Positions 37,975 through 46,201 are shown, counted from the first letter of the stretch. The stretch is DNA of 64,000 nt from Jiangella anatolica (GCF_003236295.1 NZ_POTW01000024.1:1-64000); one strand, 5' to 3'. Numbers and translations: made by a program. The notes: generated by a model from the sequence alone, not told the origin.

Positions 37975-38733
37975 ATGGACCTGCAGCTCAGCGGCACCCG
38001 CGTCCTCCTCACCGGCGGCACCCGCGGCATCGGCCGGGCGATCGTCGAGGCGTTCCTCGACGAGGGCGCCAGAGTCGGCTTCTGCGCCCGCGACGCCGAC
38101 GCGGTGCGCGCGACGCAGGAGGCGCTGGCCAGCCGCGGCGACGTCACCGGCTCGGCGGTCGACGTCGGCGACGGTGCTGCGCTCGCGGCCTGGGTGGAGG
38201 AGTCGGCGGCGGTGCTGGGCGGGCTCGACACCGTCGTCGCCAGCGTCAGCGCGCTGGCCATCCCGGACACCGAGGAGAACTGGCTGCAGAGCCTGAACGT
38301 CGACCTCATGCACACGGTCCGGCTGGTGCGCGCCGCCCTGCCGCACCTGGAGCGCTCGTCGGCGCCGTCGATCATCGCGATCTCCAGCGTGTCCGGGCGG
38401 GAGTCGGACTTCGCCTCCGGTCCGTACGGGACGGCGAAGACTGCCATCATCGGCTACGTCAGCGGGCTGGCCATGCAGCTGGCGGAGAAGGGCATCCGGG
38501 CCAACGTCGTGTCGCCGGGGAACACCTACTTCGAGGGCGGCGTCTGGGCGTCGATCGAGACCGGCGACCCGGAGCTGTTCCGGACGGCGGTCGGCCTCAA
38601 CCCGACCGGCCACATGGGCACGCCGCAGGAGGTGGCCGCGCCGGTGGTGTTCCTCGCCAGCCCGGTGGCCAGCCGGATCAGCGGCGCCAACCTCGTCGTG
38701 GACGGCGCGCTGACCCGCGGCATCCAGGTCTAG
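37975..38733 (+). CDS. SDR-family NAD(P)-dependent oxidoreductase
   Basis: 252-aa Rossmann-fold dehydrogenase/reductase. It has the TGGTRGIGRAI cofactor motif at residues 13-23, catalytic serine in IAISSVSGRE and the YxxxK pair in YGTAKTAIIGY, then NVVSPGNTYFEGG and the end SGANLVVDGALTRGIQV. The fingerprint is complete, so it should be active. The substrate is unknown. AAAGG lies upstream of the ATG, 13 bases after the acetamidase stop. Confidence 0.9.
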   Translation: MDLQLSGTRVLLTGGTRGIGRAIVEAFLDEGARVGFCARDADAVRATQEALASRGDVTGSAVDVGDGAALAAWVEESAAVLGGLDTVVASVSALAIPDTEENWLQSLNVDLMHTVRLVRAALPHLERSSAPSIIAISSVSGRESDFASGPYGTAKTAIIGYVSGLAMQLAEKGIRANVVSPGNTYFEGGVWASIETGDPELFRTAVGLNPTGHMGTPQEVAAPVVFLASPVASRISGANLVVDGALTRGIQV

Positions 38734-38744
38734 GCCGTGGTGCC

Positions 38745-39080
38745 GTGCCCGACCGACCTGAGATCGTCTGCATCTGCGGCTCGGCCCGGTTCGTGGACGA
38801 GCTGCGTGCGGCGAACCGTGAGCTGACCTTCGCAGGTGTCATCGTCGTCGCGCCCGGCGAAGCAGACGAGTCGATCACCGACGAGCAGAAGGCCGCTCTG
38901 GACGCCCTCCACCTGCGCAAGATCGACCTGGCCGACCGGGTTCTGGTCGTCAACCCCGGCGGGTACATCGGCGAGTCCACGAGCAGGGAGATCGCGTATG
39001 CACAGGCCACCGGCAAGCCGATCTCGTTCACCGATCCGGTCAGTGCCTCGCCGGCACCCTCCACAGGGTCCAGTCCTTGA
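38745..39080 (+). CDS. Small Rossmann-like protein (nucleoside deoxyribosyltransferase/DUF4406-like)
   Basis: 111-aa protein from GTG 38745, 11 bases after the SDR gene. The start VCICGSARFVDELRAANREL, then VIVVAPGEADESI, IDLADRVLVVNPGGYIGEST and REIAYAQATGKPI, follows the pattern of nucleoside 2-deoxyribosyltransferase-like and DUF4406 proteins, which bind nucleotides or sugar-nucleotides. The catalytic role here is unproven. The final dozen residues are Ser/Pro-rich and probably unstructured. Confidence 0.7.
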   Translation: MPDRPEIVCICGSARFVDELRAANRELTFAGVIVVAPGEADESITDEQKAALDALHLRKIDLADRVLVVNPGGYIGESTSREIAYAQATGKPISFTDPVSASPAPSTGSSP

Positions 39081-39420
39081 GGAACACGGCCTGGATGAGT
39101 GAGGCCATTTGGTCTTCGGTCCTCTTGGTGCGCGTTCTTCGGCCATCCGTCAGAGGGGCCGCGGGTGTGGCGAGGGCGGGACGCTCGGCAGCGCCGACCT
39201 CGTCCTGGTGAGAGGCACCTCACGCGCGTCAGAACCGTTCGAGACCGGCTCGAAGCGGTGACATGGACCCCGGCGCGGGTGAGGTGCACCCGCGCCGTGT
39301 GAGCAACCCCCGGGCGCGGGCACGGTGCGGCATCGCTGCAGGCCGGGCGACACCGGTGAGCGCACGCCCGCGCTCCCCCGCCCGCACCCGCGACCAACGC
39401 CGAGAGTCGGCTCACTCGGC
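39081..39420. other. 340-bp intergenic region between convergent genes
   Basis: No gene is supported on either strand; the open frames here lack a family match and a ribosome site. The region contains an 11-bp hairpin (39271-39297) annotated separately. Nothing else stands out. Confidence 0.6.
39271..39297. terminator. Hairpin between convergent operons
   Basis: Perfect arms CGGCGCGGGTG (39271-39281) and CACCCGCGCCG (39287-39297) with loop AGGTG, in the spacer between the small Rossmann-like gene and the deoR-type gene. Likely bidirectional terminator; no U-tract. Confidence 0.55.
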
Positions 39421-40254
39421 CTAGTCCTCGTCGGCGACCAGGACCTTCACGTCGGCCTCCTCCAACGCCCGGGCCAGCCCGGGCGACGGCGGGGCGTCGG
39501 TGATGAGGTAGTCCGCCCGGGCCAGCTCGGCCACCCGGGCGAACAGCCGGCGGTCGAACTTGGAGGAGTCGGCGAGCACCGCGACCGACGAGGCGCGGTC
39601 CATCATCTCGGCCATCATCGTGGCCTCGCCGAGGTTGCTGGTGGTGTACCCGCTGGCGGCGTCGACCGCGCCGACGGCGATGAGCGCGAGGTCGCACTGG
39701 ATCTGCAGGTCGTCGCCGGGCGACATCCGCTGGAAGCTGACCGGCCCGACGGTGGCCTGCGCGCTGAACCGGACCTGGCCGCCGAACACGTAGAGGTCGC
39801 GGACGACGTCGGGGGCGATCTCGGCCGGTAGCCGCAGGCTGTTCGTCGCGATCGTGAGGTCGCGCTGGTCGCGCAGGTGTCGCACGACCGCGAGCGTGGT
39901 GGTGCCGGCGTTGACGATGATCGCCGCGCCGTCGGTCACCAGCCCCGCGGCCAGCGCGCCGATCTGCTCCTTCGCCGACGCCTGCATGCGCATCCGCACG
40001 TCCAGGCCGGTGTCGGGCCGGGGGACGGCGGACAGCCCGACCGCTCCGCCGTGCGTGCGGATCAGCACGCCCTCAGAGTCGAGCTGGTCCAGGTCGCGCC
40101 GGATGGTGTCGAGGGAGACGTCGAAACGCTCGGCCAGCTGCGCGACCGTGACCTGCCCGACCTCGCTGACGTATGAGGCCAGTGCGGCCTTCCGTCCGGC
40201 GGGGAGTCGGCGGGGCTGGCCGGTCGCGTCGCCAGCGGGTGTCTGCGCGGCCAT
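39421..40254 (-). CDS. DeoR-family sugar-operon repressor
   Basis: 277-aa regulator. The N-terminal DeoR helix-turn-helix is TVAQLAERFDVSLDTIRRDL (about residues 36-55) after RKAALASYVSEVG. The C-terminal DeoRC domain binds a sugar phosphate, with VIVNAGTTTLAVVRHL and DLALIAVGAVDAASGYT. It is divergent from the sugar ABC/aldolase/kinase operon and most likely represses it, releasing on a phosphorylated sugar intermediate, as is typical of the family. The region between the two starts holds a promoter and a four-fold repeat. Confidence 0.92.
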   Translation of the reverse strand: MAAQTPAGDATGQPRRLPAGRKAALASYVSEVGQVTVAQLAERFDVSLDTIRRDLDQLDSEGVLIRTHGGAVGLSAVPRPDTGLDVRMRMQASAKEQIGALAAGLVTDGAAIIVNAGTTTLAVVRHLRDQRDLTIATNSLRLPAEIAPDVVRDLYVFGGQVRFSAQATVGPVSFQRMSPGDDLQIQCDLALIAVGAVDAASGYTTSNLGEATMMAEMMDRASSVAVLADSSKFDRRLFARVAELARADYLITDAPPSPGLARALEEADVKVLVADED

Positions 40255-40300
40255 GCCAGATTTCTAGCACAGAACCGCAGAACGCGCGAGATCGGCGGCC

Positions 40301-40329
40301 TTGACGTGCGACTCTCTCCAGACTATGGT
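40301..40329 (+). promoter_or_regulatory. Sigma-70-type promoter of the sugar operon
   Basis: TTGACG (40301-40306), 17-base spacer, TATGGT (40324-40329), a close match to the housekeeping consensus. The transcription start would fall near 40336, giving a leader of about 65 bases before the binding-protein ATG at 40400, which has AAGGAGAG upstream. Confidence 0.7.
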
Positions 40330-40340
40330 CCCCAGCACCA

Positions 40341-40380
40341 GCATAAAGCTGCACTAAGTCGCACTATCTCGCATAGAGAA
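40341..40380. promoter_or_regulatory. Four-fold decamer repeat, candidate DeoR operator
   Basis: Four consecutive 10-base units, GCATAAAGCT GCACTAAGTC, then GCACTATCTC GCATAGAGAA, each starting GCAYWA. They lie just downstream of the predicted transcription start. Phased direct repeats at about one helical turn are typical binding sites of oligomeric DeoR-family repressors. The divergent deoR-type gene begins 86 bases away. Confidence 0.7.
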
Positions 40381-40399
40381 CTCGAAGGAGAGTGACGAG

Positions 40400-41683
40400 A
40401 TGAGCAACGGCGCCCTCACGAGACGACGGATCTTCGCCGTCCTCGGCGCGTCGGCCCTCGCGCTGACCGCCGCGTGCGGTGGTGGCGACTCCGGCGACGA
40501 CTCCGCCGGCGGCGAGGTCACGCTGGAGTTCAGCCAGTGGTGGGAGCCGGAGCTTCCCGACGGCTCGCTGCGCGCGCTGATGGACCGGTTCGAGGAGGAG
40601 AACCCCGGCATCCGGGTCGAGCTGCTCAGCGGGCCGTACGCGTCGACGAAGGAGCAGGTCGTCGCCGGCGCCGCCGCGGGCACCATGTCCGACGTCGTCG
40701 GCCTGGACGGCGCGTGGGTGAGCGACTTCGTCGACCAGGGCTCGATCGCCAGCCTGACCGGCCTGATGGACGACGCCGGGTACGACGACAGCGCGCTGGC
40801 CTCGCAGGTCCAGCTCGAGGGCGAGACCTACATGATCCCGGTCGTGAACTTCGTCTACCCGCTGTTCACCAACGACGACCTGCTCGCCCAGGCCGGCATC
40901 ACCGCGCCGCCCACGAACCGCACCGAGTTCGAGGCGGCGGCGACCGCGCTGTCCGGCCTCGGCGAGAACGTCAGCGGCTGGGCGCTGCCGCTGTCGCTGG
41001 AGACGCCGAACGGTGTCCAGAACGACGTCATGTCGTGGGTCTGGGCCTCCGGCGGCAGCATGCTCGCCGACGGGCAGCCCGACGTCACCAACGACGAGGT
41101 CCGCAGCGCCGTCGAGTACGTGAAGGCGCTGTGGGACGACGGCGCCATCGCGCCGGGCTCGTTCACGATGAAGGAGCAGGACAAGGTCGAGGAGTTCACC
41201 AACGGCCGCGTCGGCATGGTGATCAGCTCGCTCGCGCACGTCAACACGATCCGCGAGGCGAACCCGGACCTGAACTTCAGCATCTCCGCGATCCCGGCCG
41301 AGGACTCCTACAGCGGCGAGCGCGGCATCCCCTACGCCTCCTGGGGCATCGGCGTCGCCGAGAACAGCGAGCACAAGGAGGAGGCCTGGAAGCTCATCGA
41401 CTTCCTGCTCTCCGAGGACGTCAACGCCGAGCTGTCGACGCTGGCCAACGCGTTCCCCGGCAACACCGCCTCGGTGCCGGACTTCGTCGAGGGCGACGAG
41501 CTTTTCGGCGCCGCGTTCGAGATCTACCAGAGCGGCTACCCGGCCAACGAGTTCACCGGCCTGCCGGTCGCCGAGGAGCTGATGCGGATGTTCAGCGAGG
41601 AGCTGCAGCGGGCTCTGGACGGCGAGCAGTCCGTCGACGACGCGCTGGAGACCGCACAGGACCGCTGGCTCGAGGAGTTCTGA
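40400..41683 (+). CDS. Sugar ABC transporter solute-binding lipoprotein (family 1)
   Basis: 427-aa extracellular carbohydrate-binding protein with an arginine-rich signal peptide, lipobox ALTAACGG (Cys26) and the SBP_bac_1 fold: LEFSQWWEPELPDG, then RFEEENPGIRVELLSGPY and GRVGMVISSLAHVN. It is the first gene of the DeoR-controlled operon. The permease gene follows after three bases, without the hairpin seen in the peptide systems. Ligand unknown; a hexose, hexitol or oligosaccharide would fit the downstream aldolase and kinase. Confidence 0.92.
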   Translation: MSNGALTRRRIFAVLGASALALTAACGGGDSGDDSAGGEVTLEFSQWWEPELPDGSLRALMDRFEEENPGIRVELLSGPYASTKEQVVAGAAAGTMSDVVGLDGAWVSDFVDQGSIASLTGLMDDAGYDDSALASQVQLEGETYMIPVVNFVYPLFTNDDLLAQAGITAPPTNRTEFEAAATALSGLGENVSGWALPLSLETPNGVQNDVMSWVWASGGSMLADGQPDVTNDEVRSAVEYVKALWDDGAIAPGSFTMKEQDKVEEFTNGRVGMVISSLAHVNTIREANPDLNFSISAIPAEDSYSGERGIPYASWGIGVAENSEHKEEAWKLIDFLLSEDVNAELSTLANAFPGNTASVPDFVEGDELFGAAFEIYQSGYPANEFTGLPVAEELMRMFSEELQRALDGEQSVDDALETAQDRWLEEF

Positions 41684-41686
41684 CCG

Positions 41687-42637
41687 TTGTCCCAGCTGAC
41701 CCTTCGACCGGCCGAAGCCGGCGACGGCGGGCCCCAGGCCCGGCGTCCCGGCCCGCGGCCCGGGCGCCTGCGGCGATCGCTGACGCCGTACCTGTACCTG
41801 CTGCCGACCGTGCTGCTGCTGGTCGCGCTGATGGTGCTGCCGATCGTCATGGTCGTCGGCTACTCGGTGATGGACAACGTCATCACCACCAGGAGCTCCG
41901 AGTCGGTCGGGCTGGACAACTACGTCGAGGTCGTCACCGACCCGGTGTTCCACACGGCGATCCGCAACACGCTGTACTTCACCGTCGTCAGCGTGCTCGC
42001 CCACCTCGTGCTGGGGCTGGCCTTCGCCCTGCTGCTGAACAGCGCGTTCGTGGGACGCTGGGCCAAGGCGATCTTCCGGGCGATCTACGTGCTGCCGTGG
42101 CTGTTCACCATCGCCGTCGTGGCGGTGCTGTGGCGGCTGCTGCTCAACCCGAACGGCGTCGTCAACTACCTGCTCGACGTCACCGGGTTCATCGACGGCA
42201 ACGTCGAGTGGCTGGCCGATCCGGACACCGCGCTGCACGCGGTCACGTTCATCAACATCTGGTGCGGCTATCCGTTCTTCATGATCAGCCTGCTGGCCGG
42301 GTTGCAAGGCATTCCGAAGGACCTCTACGAGGCGGCCCGGGTGGACGGCGCCAGCGCGTTCCGGCAGTTCTGGCACGTCACCATCCCGCAGCTGAAGCCG
42401 ATCATCATCAGCATGGCCCTGCTGGACTTCATCTGGACGACGCAGCAGTTCGCGCTGATCTGGATGACCACCGGCGGCGGGCCGATCAACGTCACCGAGA
42501 TGCTCAGCACGTTCACCTACAAGCTGGCGTTCAGCAAGTACGAGTTCTCGATGGCCTCCACCAGTGCGGTGATCATTCTCGCGCTGTCGATGGTGCTCGC
42601 CTTCTTCTACGTCAGGCATCAGAAGGTGCGTGATTGA
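41687..42637 (+). CDS. Sugar ABC transporter permease (MalF-like)
   Basis: 316-aa membrane permease with six helices and the EAA loop LYEAARVDGASAFRQFWHVTIP. The N-terminal cytoplasmic tail is Arg/Pro-rich. The TTG start at 41687 is supported by GAGGAG eight bases upstream, inside the end of the binding-protein gene. It forms the membrane channel with the following MalG-like subunit. No ATPase gene is in the operon, so a shared MsiK-type ATPase encoded elsewhere is expected. Confidence 0.92.
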   Translation: MSQLTLRPAEAGDGGPQARRPGPRPGRLRRSLTPYLYLLPTVLLLVALMVLPIVMVVGYSVMDNVITTRSSESVGLDNYVEVVTDPVFHTAIRNTLYFTVVSVLAHLVLGLAFALLLNSAFVGRWAKAIFRAIYVLPWLFTIAVVAVLWRLLLNPNGVVNYLLDVTGFIDGNVEWLADPDTALHAVTFINIWCGYPFFMISLLAGLQGIPKDLYEAARVDGASAFRQFWHVTIPQLKPIIISMALLDFIWTTQQFALIWMTTGGGPINVTEMLSTFTYKLAFSKYEFSMASTSAVIILALSMVLAFFYVRHQKVRD

Positions 42638-42638
42638 C

Positions 42639-43484
42639 ATGGATCTGCCCAACGTCCGCCGCCGCGGCCTCAAGCGGACCGGTGTCTATGCCGGTCTGAC
42701 GCTCGGCGCGATGTTCGCCGGGCTGCCGGTGCTCTGGATGGCGCTGAGCTCGTTCAAGTCCAACAGCGAGATCTTCGAGTACCCGCCGCGGATCATCACC
42801 GACAACTTCTCCTTCGACGCCTACACGACGATCCTCACCGACCCGGCCAAGCTGCGGTTCTTCCTCAACAGCTACGTCATCGGGCTGTCGGTGGTGGCGC
42901 TGACGCTGGTGGTGGCGATCTTCGCCGCGTACGCGTTCAGCCGGTACGACTTCCCGCTCAAGCGGGTGCTGAACGTCGTCGTGATCAGCGTGCAGGCGGT
43001 CCCGCCGATCACCCTGCTGATCCCCTATTTCGGGCTGATGGTGACGCTCGGTCTCTACAACACCTATCCGGGGCTGATCCTCACCTATCTGGTGTTCACG
43101 CTGCCCTACGCGATCATCATGATGACCGGCTATTTCAACACGCTGCCCAAGGAGCTGGACGAGGCCGTCAAGGTCGACGGCGCCGGTCCGCTCACCGCGT
43201 TGTGGCGCATTCTGGTGCCGATCTCGGTGCCCGGCCTGGTGTCCGTCGGGCTCTACACGTTCATGATCGCGTGGAACGAGTTCCTGTTCGCGCTGACGCT
43301 CACCCGCACCGAGGACATGCGCACCGTCCCGATCGGCATCCAGCTGCTGATGGGCCAGCACTCGTACGAATGGAACGAGATGATGGCGATGAGCGTGCTG
43401 GGCTGCGTCCCCATTCTCGTGCTCTTCCTCTTCTTCCAGCGGTTCTTCATCGGAGGTATGAGTGCCGGCGCCGTGAAGATCTGA
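42639..43484 (+). CDS. Sugar ABC transporter permease (MalG-like)
   Basis: 281-aa permease of the carbohydrate type: FAGLPVLWMALSSFKSN at the first helix, EAA loop ELDEAVKVDGAGPLTALWRI and IAWNEFLFALTLTRTEDMRT. The C-terminus is GGMSAGAVKI, the usual MalG/AraQ-like end. I chose the ATG at 42639, just after the upstream stop; a GTG at 42630 that overlaps the previous gene is the alternative. Confidence 0.91.
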   Translation: MDLPNVRRRGLKRTGVYAGLTLGAMFAGLPVLWMALSSFKSNSEIFEYPPRIITDNFSFDAYTTILTDPAKLRFFLNSYVIGLSVVALTLVVAIFAAYAFSRYDFPLKRVLNVVVISVQAVPPITLLIPYFGLMVTLGLYNTYPGLILTYLVFTLPYAIIMMTGYFNTLPKELDEAVKVDGAGPLTALWRILVPISVPGLVSVGLYTFMIAWNEFLFALTLTRTEDMRTVPIGIQLLMGQHSYEWNEMMAMSVLGCVPILVLFLFFQRFFIGGMSAGAVKI

Positions 43485-43538
43485 CCCGCATTCCCGACGA
43501 GAACGCACCCCACCGAAATTGCTGAGGAGACCTGGAAC

Positions 43539-44399
43539 ATGCTGGTGAATGGCCGCGACCTGCTCGCCGTCGCGCACGACAACGACTTCGCCGTCCCCGC
43601 ATTCAACATCAGCGACTACGCGATGCTGAACGGAATCGTCGACATCAGCGAGGAGAAGCAGGCGCCGCTCATCGTCGCCATCCACCCCGACGAGCTGCGC
43701 CACACCGGCGACGACGTCATGGCGTCGGTGATCGCCCGGGCGCACCGTGCCAGCGTGCCGGTCGCGATCCACTTCGACCACGGCACGACGTACGAGCAGA
43801 TCCTGCTCGCGATCCGGACCGGGTTCACCTCCATCATGATCGACGGCTCGATGCTGCCGTTCGCCGAGAACGTCGCGCTGACCAGGCGGGCCACCGAGGC
43901 CGCGCACGCGCTGGGCATCTCCGTCGAGGGCGAGCTGGGGACGATCGGCAAGACCGACGCCGAGGCCGAGGACGGCACCGACGCCATCATCTACACCGTC
44001 CCCGACGACGCCGTCACGTTCGTCGCCGAGACCGGCGTCGACTCGCTGGCGGTCGCGATCGGCACCTCGCACGGCATCTACCCGTCCTGGATGAAGCCCG
44101 AGCTGAAGCTCGACCTGCTGCAGGACATCGCCGCGAAGGTCGACGTGCCGCTGGTGCTGCACGGCGGCTCCGGCAACCCCGACGACGAGATCGCCCGGTC
44201 GGTGAAGCTCGGCATCAACAAGATCAACATCTCGTCCGACATCAAGGTCGCCTACCACGACAAGCTGCGCGAGGTGCTCGCGGATACGTCGCTGCGGGAG
44301 CCGAACACGATCCAGCCGCCGGCGATCGCCGCGATGAAGGTCACCGCGGCGCAGAAGATCGACCTGTTCGACGCCGCCGGCAAGGCCGCGCTGTACTGA
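43539..44399 (+). CDS. Class II (zinc) ketose-bisphosphate aldolase, GatY/KbaY/Fba-like
   Basis: 286-aa cytoplasmic aldolase that cleaves a ketose-1,6-bisphosphate to glycerone phosphate and an aldehyde phosphate. Zinc-site and phosphate motifs are present: IHFDHGTTYEQI, SIMIDGSMLPFAENV, EGELGTIG, VAIGTSHGIYP, LVLHGGSGNPDDEI and INKINISSDIK. The size fits tagatose- or fructose-bisphosphate aldolases. It is flanked by the sugar permeases and an ADP-dependent-type sugar kinase, which would make the bisphosphate. GAGGAG is upstream of the ATG. Confidence 0.92.
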   Translation: MLVNGRDLLAVAHDNDFAVPAFNISDYAMLNGIVDISEEKQAPLIVAIHPDELRHTGDDVMASVIARAHRASVPVAIHFDHGTTYEQILLAIRTGFTSIMIDGSMLPFAENVALTRRATEAAHALGISVEGELGTIGKTDAEAEDGTDAIIYTVPDDAVTFVAETGVDSLAVAIGTSHGIYPSWMKPELKLDLLQDIAAKVDVPLVLHGGSGNPDDEIARSVKLGINKINISSDIKVAYHDKLREVLADTSLREPNTIQPPAIAAMKVTAAQKIDLFDAAGKAALY

Positions 44400-44412
44400 G
44401 GGCCGTCCCCAC

Positions 44413-45639
44413 ATGACCGAACGTCTGGTGCTGGGCCTGGGCGGTACCGTCGACTACGAGATCGCCTGGGACGTCGCGACCCTCGAACGGCTGGTCGCCG
44501 AGCACGGCATCCGCGCGGCCGAGCTGTCGACGTCGGTCCCGATCGTCAGCGAGCGGTCGCTGCTGGTGACGCTGCTGGCGTTCGTCCGCGACGGCCTGGG
44601 CGGCGAGCGGTTCGTCGCCTCGTCGGAGATCGTCGCGGGTCTGGCGGCACAGTTCGACACCCGGGTCACGCTGGGCGGGACCTGCGTGCGGGCGGCGCTC
44701 GGGCTGGCCGCGGCCGGCGTCGGCAGCACGGTGCACCTGGTCAGCATCGACGACCACGTGCGCCGGCTGCTGCCGCCGTCGGTCTCGTACCTCTGCAGCG
44801 CCGACGCCGACTCGCTGGACCCGCACCTGATCGTCCAGTACCCGGCCGGCGCCCGGATCCGGTCCGGCGACATCGACCTCACCGCCCCGCACGCGAACCG
44901 GCTCATCTACGTGCACGATCCGCCGAACCGGGAGCTGCGGCTGCACCCGGGCCTGGGCGACGCGCTGGCCGCGGCGGACGTGTTCCTGGTGTCCGGGCTG
45001 AACTCCATCCAGTCACCTGCCGTGCTGGCCGAGCGGCTGGACTCGCTGCGGGCGGCGGTCGCGCGGCTGCCGGAGGGTGCGCTGACGTTCTACGAGGACG
45101 CCGGCTACCACGTGCCGGAGATCGCGGCGGCCGCGCGGGCCGGCGTGCTGGAACTGGCCGACGTGTACTCGATGAACGAGGACGAGCTGGGCGAGCGGCT
45201 CGGGGCCGCTCCCGATCTGCTGGATCCGCCGGCGGTGGTGGCGGCGTTGCGGGCCCTGGTGGAACTGGTGCCGGCGCCCGTCGTCGTGGTGCACACGAAG
45301 TACTGGTCGGTGGCGCTGGGCTCTGCGGCGGGCCGGCTCGAGGCGGGCCGGCTCGAGGCGGGCCGGTTCGAGGCGGCGCTGCGCGGTGGGATCGCGCTGG
45401 CCAGCGCCCGTTACCTGAGCGGCGACGGGCTGACGGCGGACGCCGTCGACGCGGTGGCGTCGCTGCCGGTACACGCGGGCGGCTCCGCGGTGGTGACGGC
45501 CGTGTCGACGGCGTTCGGTGCGGGTGGGGTGGGGGTGGCGGCGTACGTGCTGGACACGGCGACGCCGACCAGCATCGGCCTCGGCGACACGTTCGTCGGG
45601 GGCTTCCTCGCCGCCGTCAGCGGTGCCGGAGGACGCTGA
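44413..45639 (+). CDS. ADP-dependent phosphofructokinase/glucokinase family protein
   Basis: 408-aa ribokinase-fold sugar kinase of the ADP-GK/ADP-PFK family. Support: start LGLGGTVDYEIAWD, the Mg-binding NxxE-type segment DVYSMNEDELGERL, the HTKYWSVALG strand and the catalytic SIGLGDTFVGG with the aspartate base. In the usual HxE position it has FYED, so the glutamate is kept and the histidine is not. It follows the aldolase by 13 bases, so it should phosphorylate the sugar (phosphate) before cleavage. The 3' end overlaps the convergent methyltransferase gene by 23 bases. The phosphoryl donor (ADP or ATP) cannot be proven by reading. Confidence 0.82.
   Translation: MTERLVLGLGGTVDYEIAWDVATLERLVAEHGIRAAELSTSVPIVSERSLLVTLLAFVRDGLGGERFVASSEIVAGLAAQFDTRVTLGGTCVRAALGLAAAGVGSTVHLVSIDDHVRRLLPPSVSYLCSADADSLDPHLIVQYPAGARIRSGDIDLTAPHANRLIYVHDPPNRELRLHPGLGDALAAADVFLVSGLNSIQSPAVLAERLDSLRAAVARLPEGALTFYEDAGYHVPEIAAAARAGVLELADVYSMNEDELGERLGAAPDLLDPPAVVAALRALVELVPAPVVVVHTKYWSVALGSAAGRLEAGRLEAGRFEAALRGGIALASARYLSGDGLTADAVDAVASLPVHAGGSAVVTAVSTAFGAGGVGVAAYVLDTATPTSIGLGDTFVGGFLAAVSGAGGR
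45328..45372. repeat. Three in-frame 15-bp repeats in the kinase gene
   Basis: GCGGGCCGGCTCGAG occurs twice exactly (45328-45342, 45343-45357) and once with one change (45358-45372). It encodes AGRLE-AGRLE-AGRFE in a loop after the HTKYWSVALG strand. It looks like a recent slippage expansion that the fold tolerates. Confidence 0.85.
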
Positions 45640-46201
45640 CGGCGAAGTCGGCGTCGTCGTGCCAGGCGCGCAGGTCCCAGGTGGCGAACCGGTGCTCCAG
45701 TCGTAGCCCGGCGTCCTCGGCGTAGCGGTCGAAGTCGGCCAGCGCCAGATGCCGGTTCACGTGGAAGCCGACGATCACGAAGCCGTCCGGCACGACGTGC
45801 CCGCCCCCCCGCCGCAGTACGTCGGTCTCCGTGCCCGGCGCGACGAACACCATGACGTTCCCCGCCATGACCGCCGCGTCGAACGTCTCGCCGAGATCGA
45901 GCTCGGACAGGTCGCCGACGAGGTAGCGCGGGCCCGGATAGTCCGTCCGCGCCGCCTCGATCAGCGCCGGGTCGACGTCGACGCCGACGACGGTGTGGCC
46001 GCGCTCGTGCAGCGCGCCGGCGATACGGCCGGTGCCACAGCCGGCGTCGAGGACCCGAGCGCCGCGCGGCAGCATCGCGTCGACCAACCGCGCCTCACCG
46101 GTGAGGTCGGCGCCGTCAGCCGCGAGCTTGCGGAACCGCTCGATGTACCACTGCGAGTGGCCCTCTTTGGTCTCGGACAACCAGCGCGTCGGCTTCGCCA
46201 C
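45617..46201 (-). CDS. Class I SAM-dependent methyltransferase
   Basis: 194-aa enzyme with SAM motif I ARVLDAGCGTGRIAGAL (about residues 48-64), acidic motif II in VVGVDVDPALIEAA, GDLSELDLGETFDAAVM and the post-core strand FVIVGFHVNRHL. The N-terminus HSQWYIERFRKLA is common in small ubiE-like methyltransferases. The substrate is unknown. It starts with GTG 12 bases after the sialidase-like gene and may be the last gene of that operon. Its end runs 23 bases into the convergent kinase gene. Confidence 0.85.
   Translation of the reverse strand: MAKPTRWLSETKEGHSQWYIERFRKLAADGADLTGEARLVDAMLPRGARVLDAGCGTGRIAGALHERGHTVVGVDVDPALIEAARTDYPGPRYLVGDLSELDLGETFDAAVMAGNVMVFVAPGTETDVLRRGGGHVVPDGFVIVGFHVNRHLALADFDRYAEDAGLRLEHRFATWDLRAWHDDADFAVSVLRHR

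Noticed and set aside
39081-39420. Small gene or RNA in the spacer before the deoR-type gene
   Set aside because: Open frames there have no ribosome site or recognisable domain, and no tRNA-like fold is seen; only a hairpin is supported.
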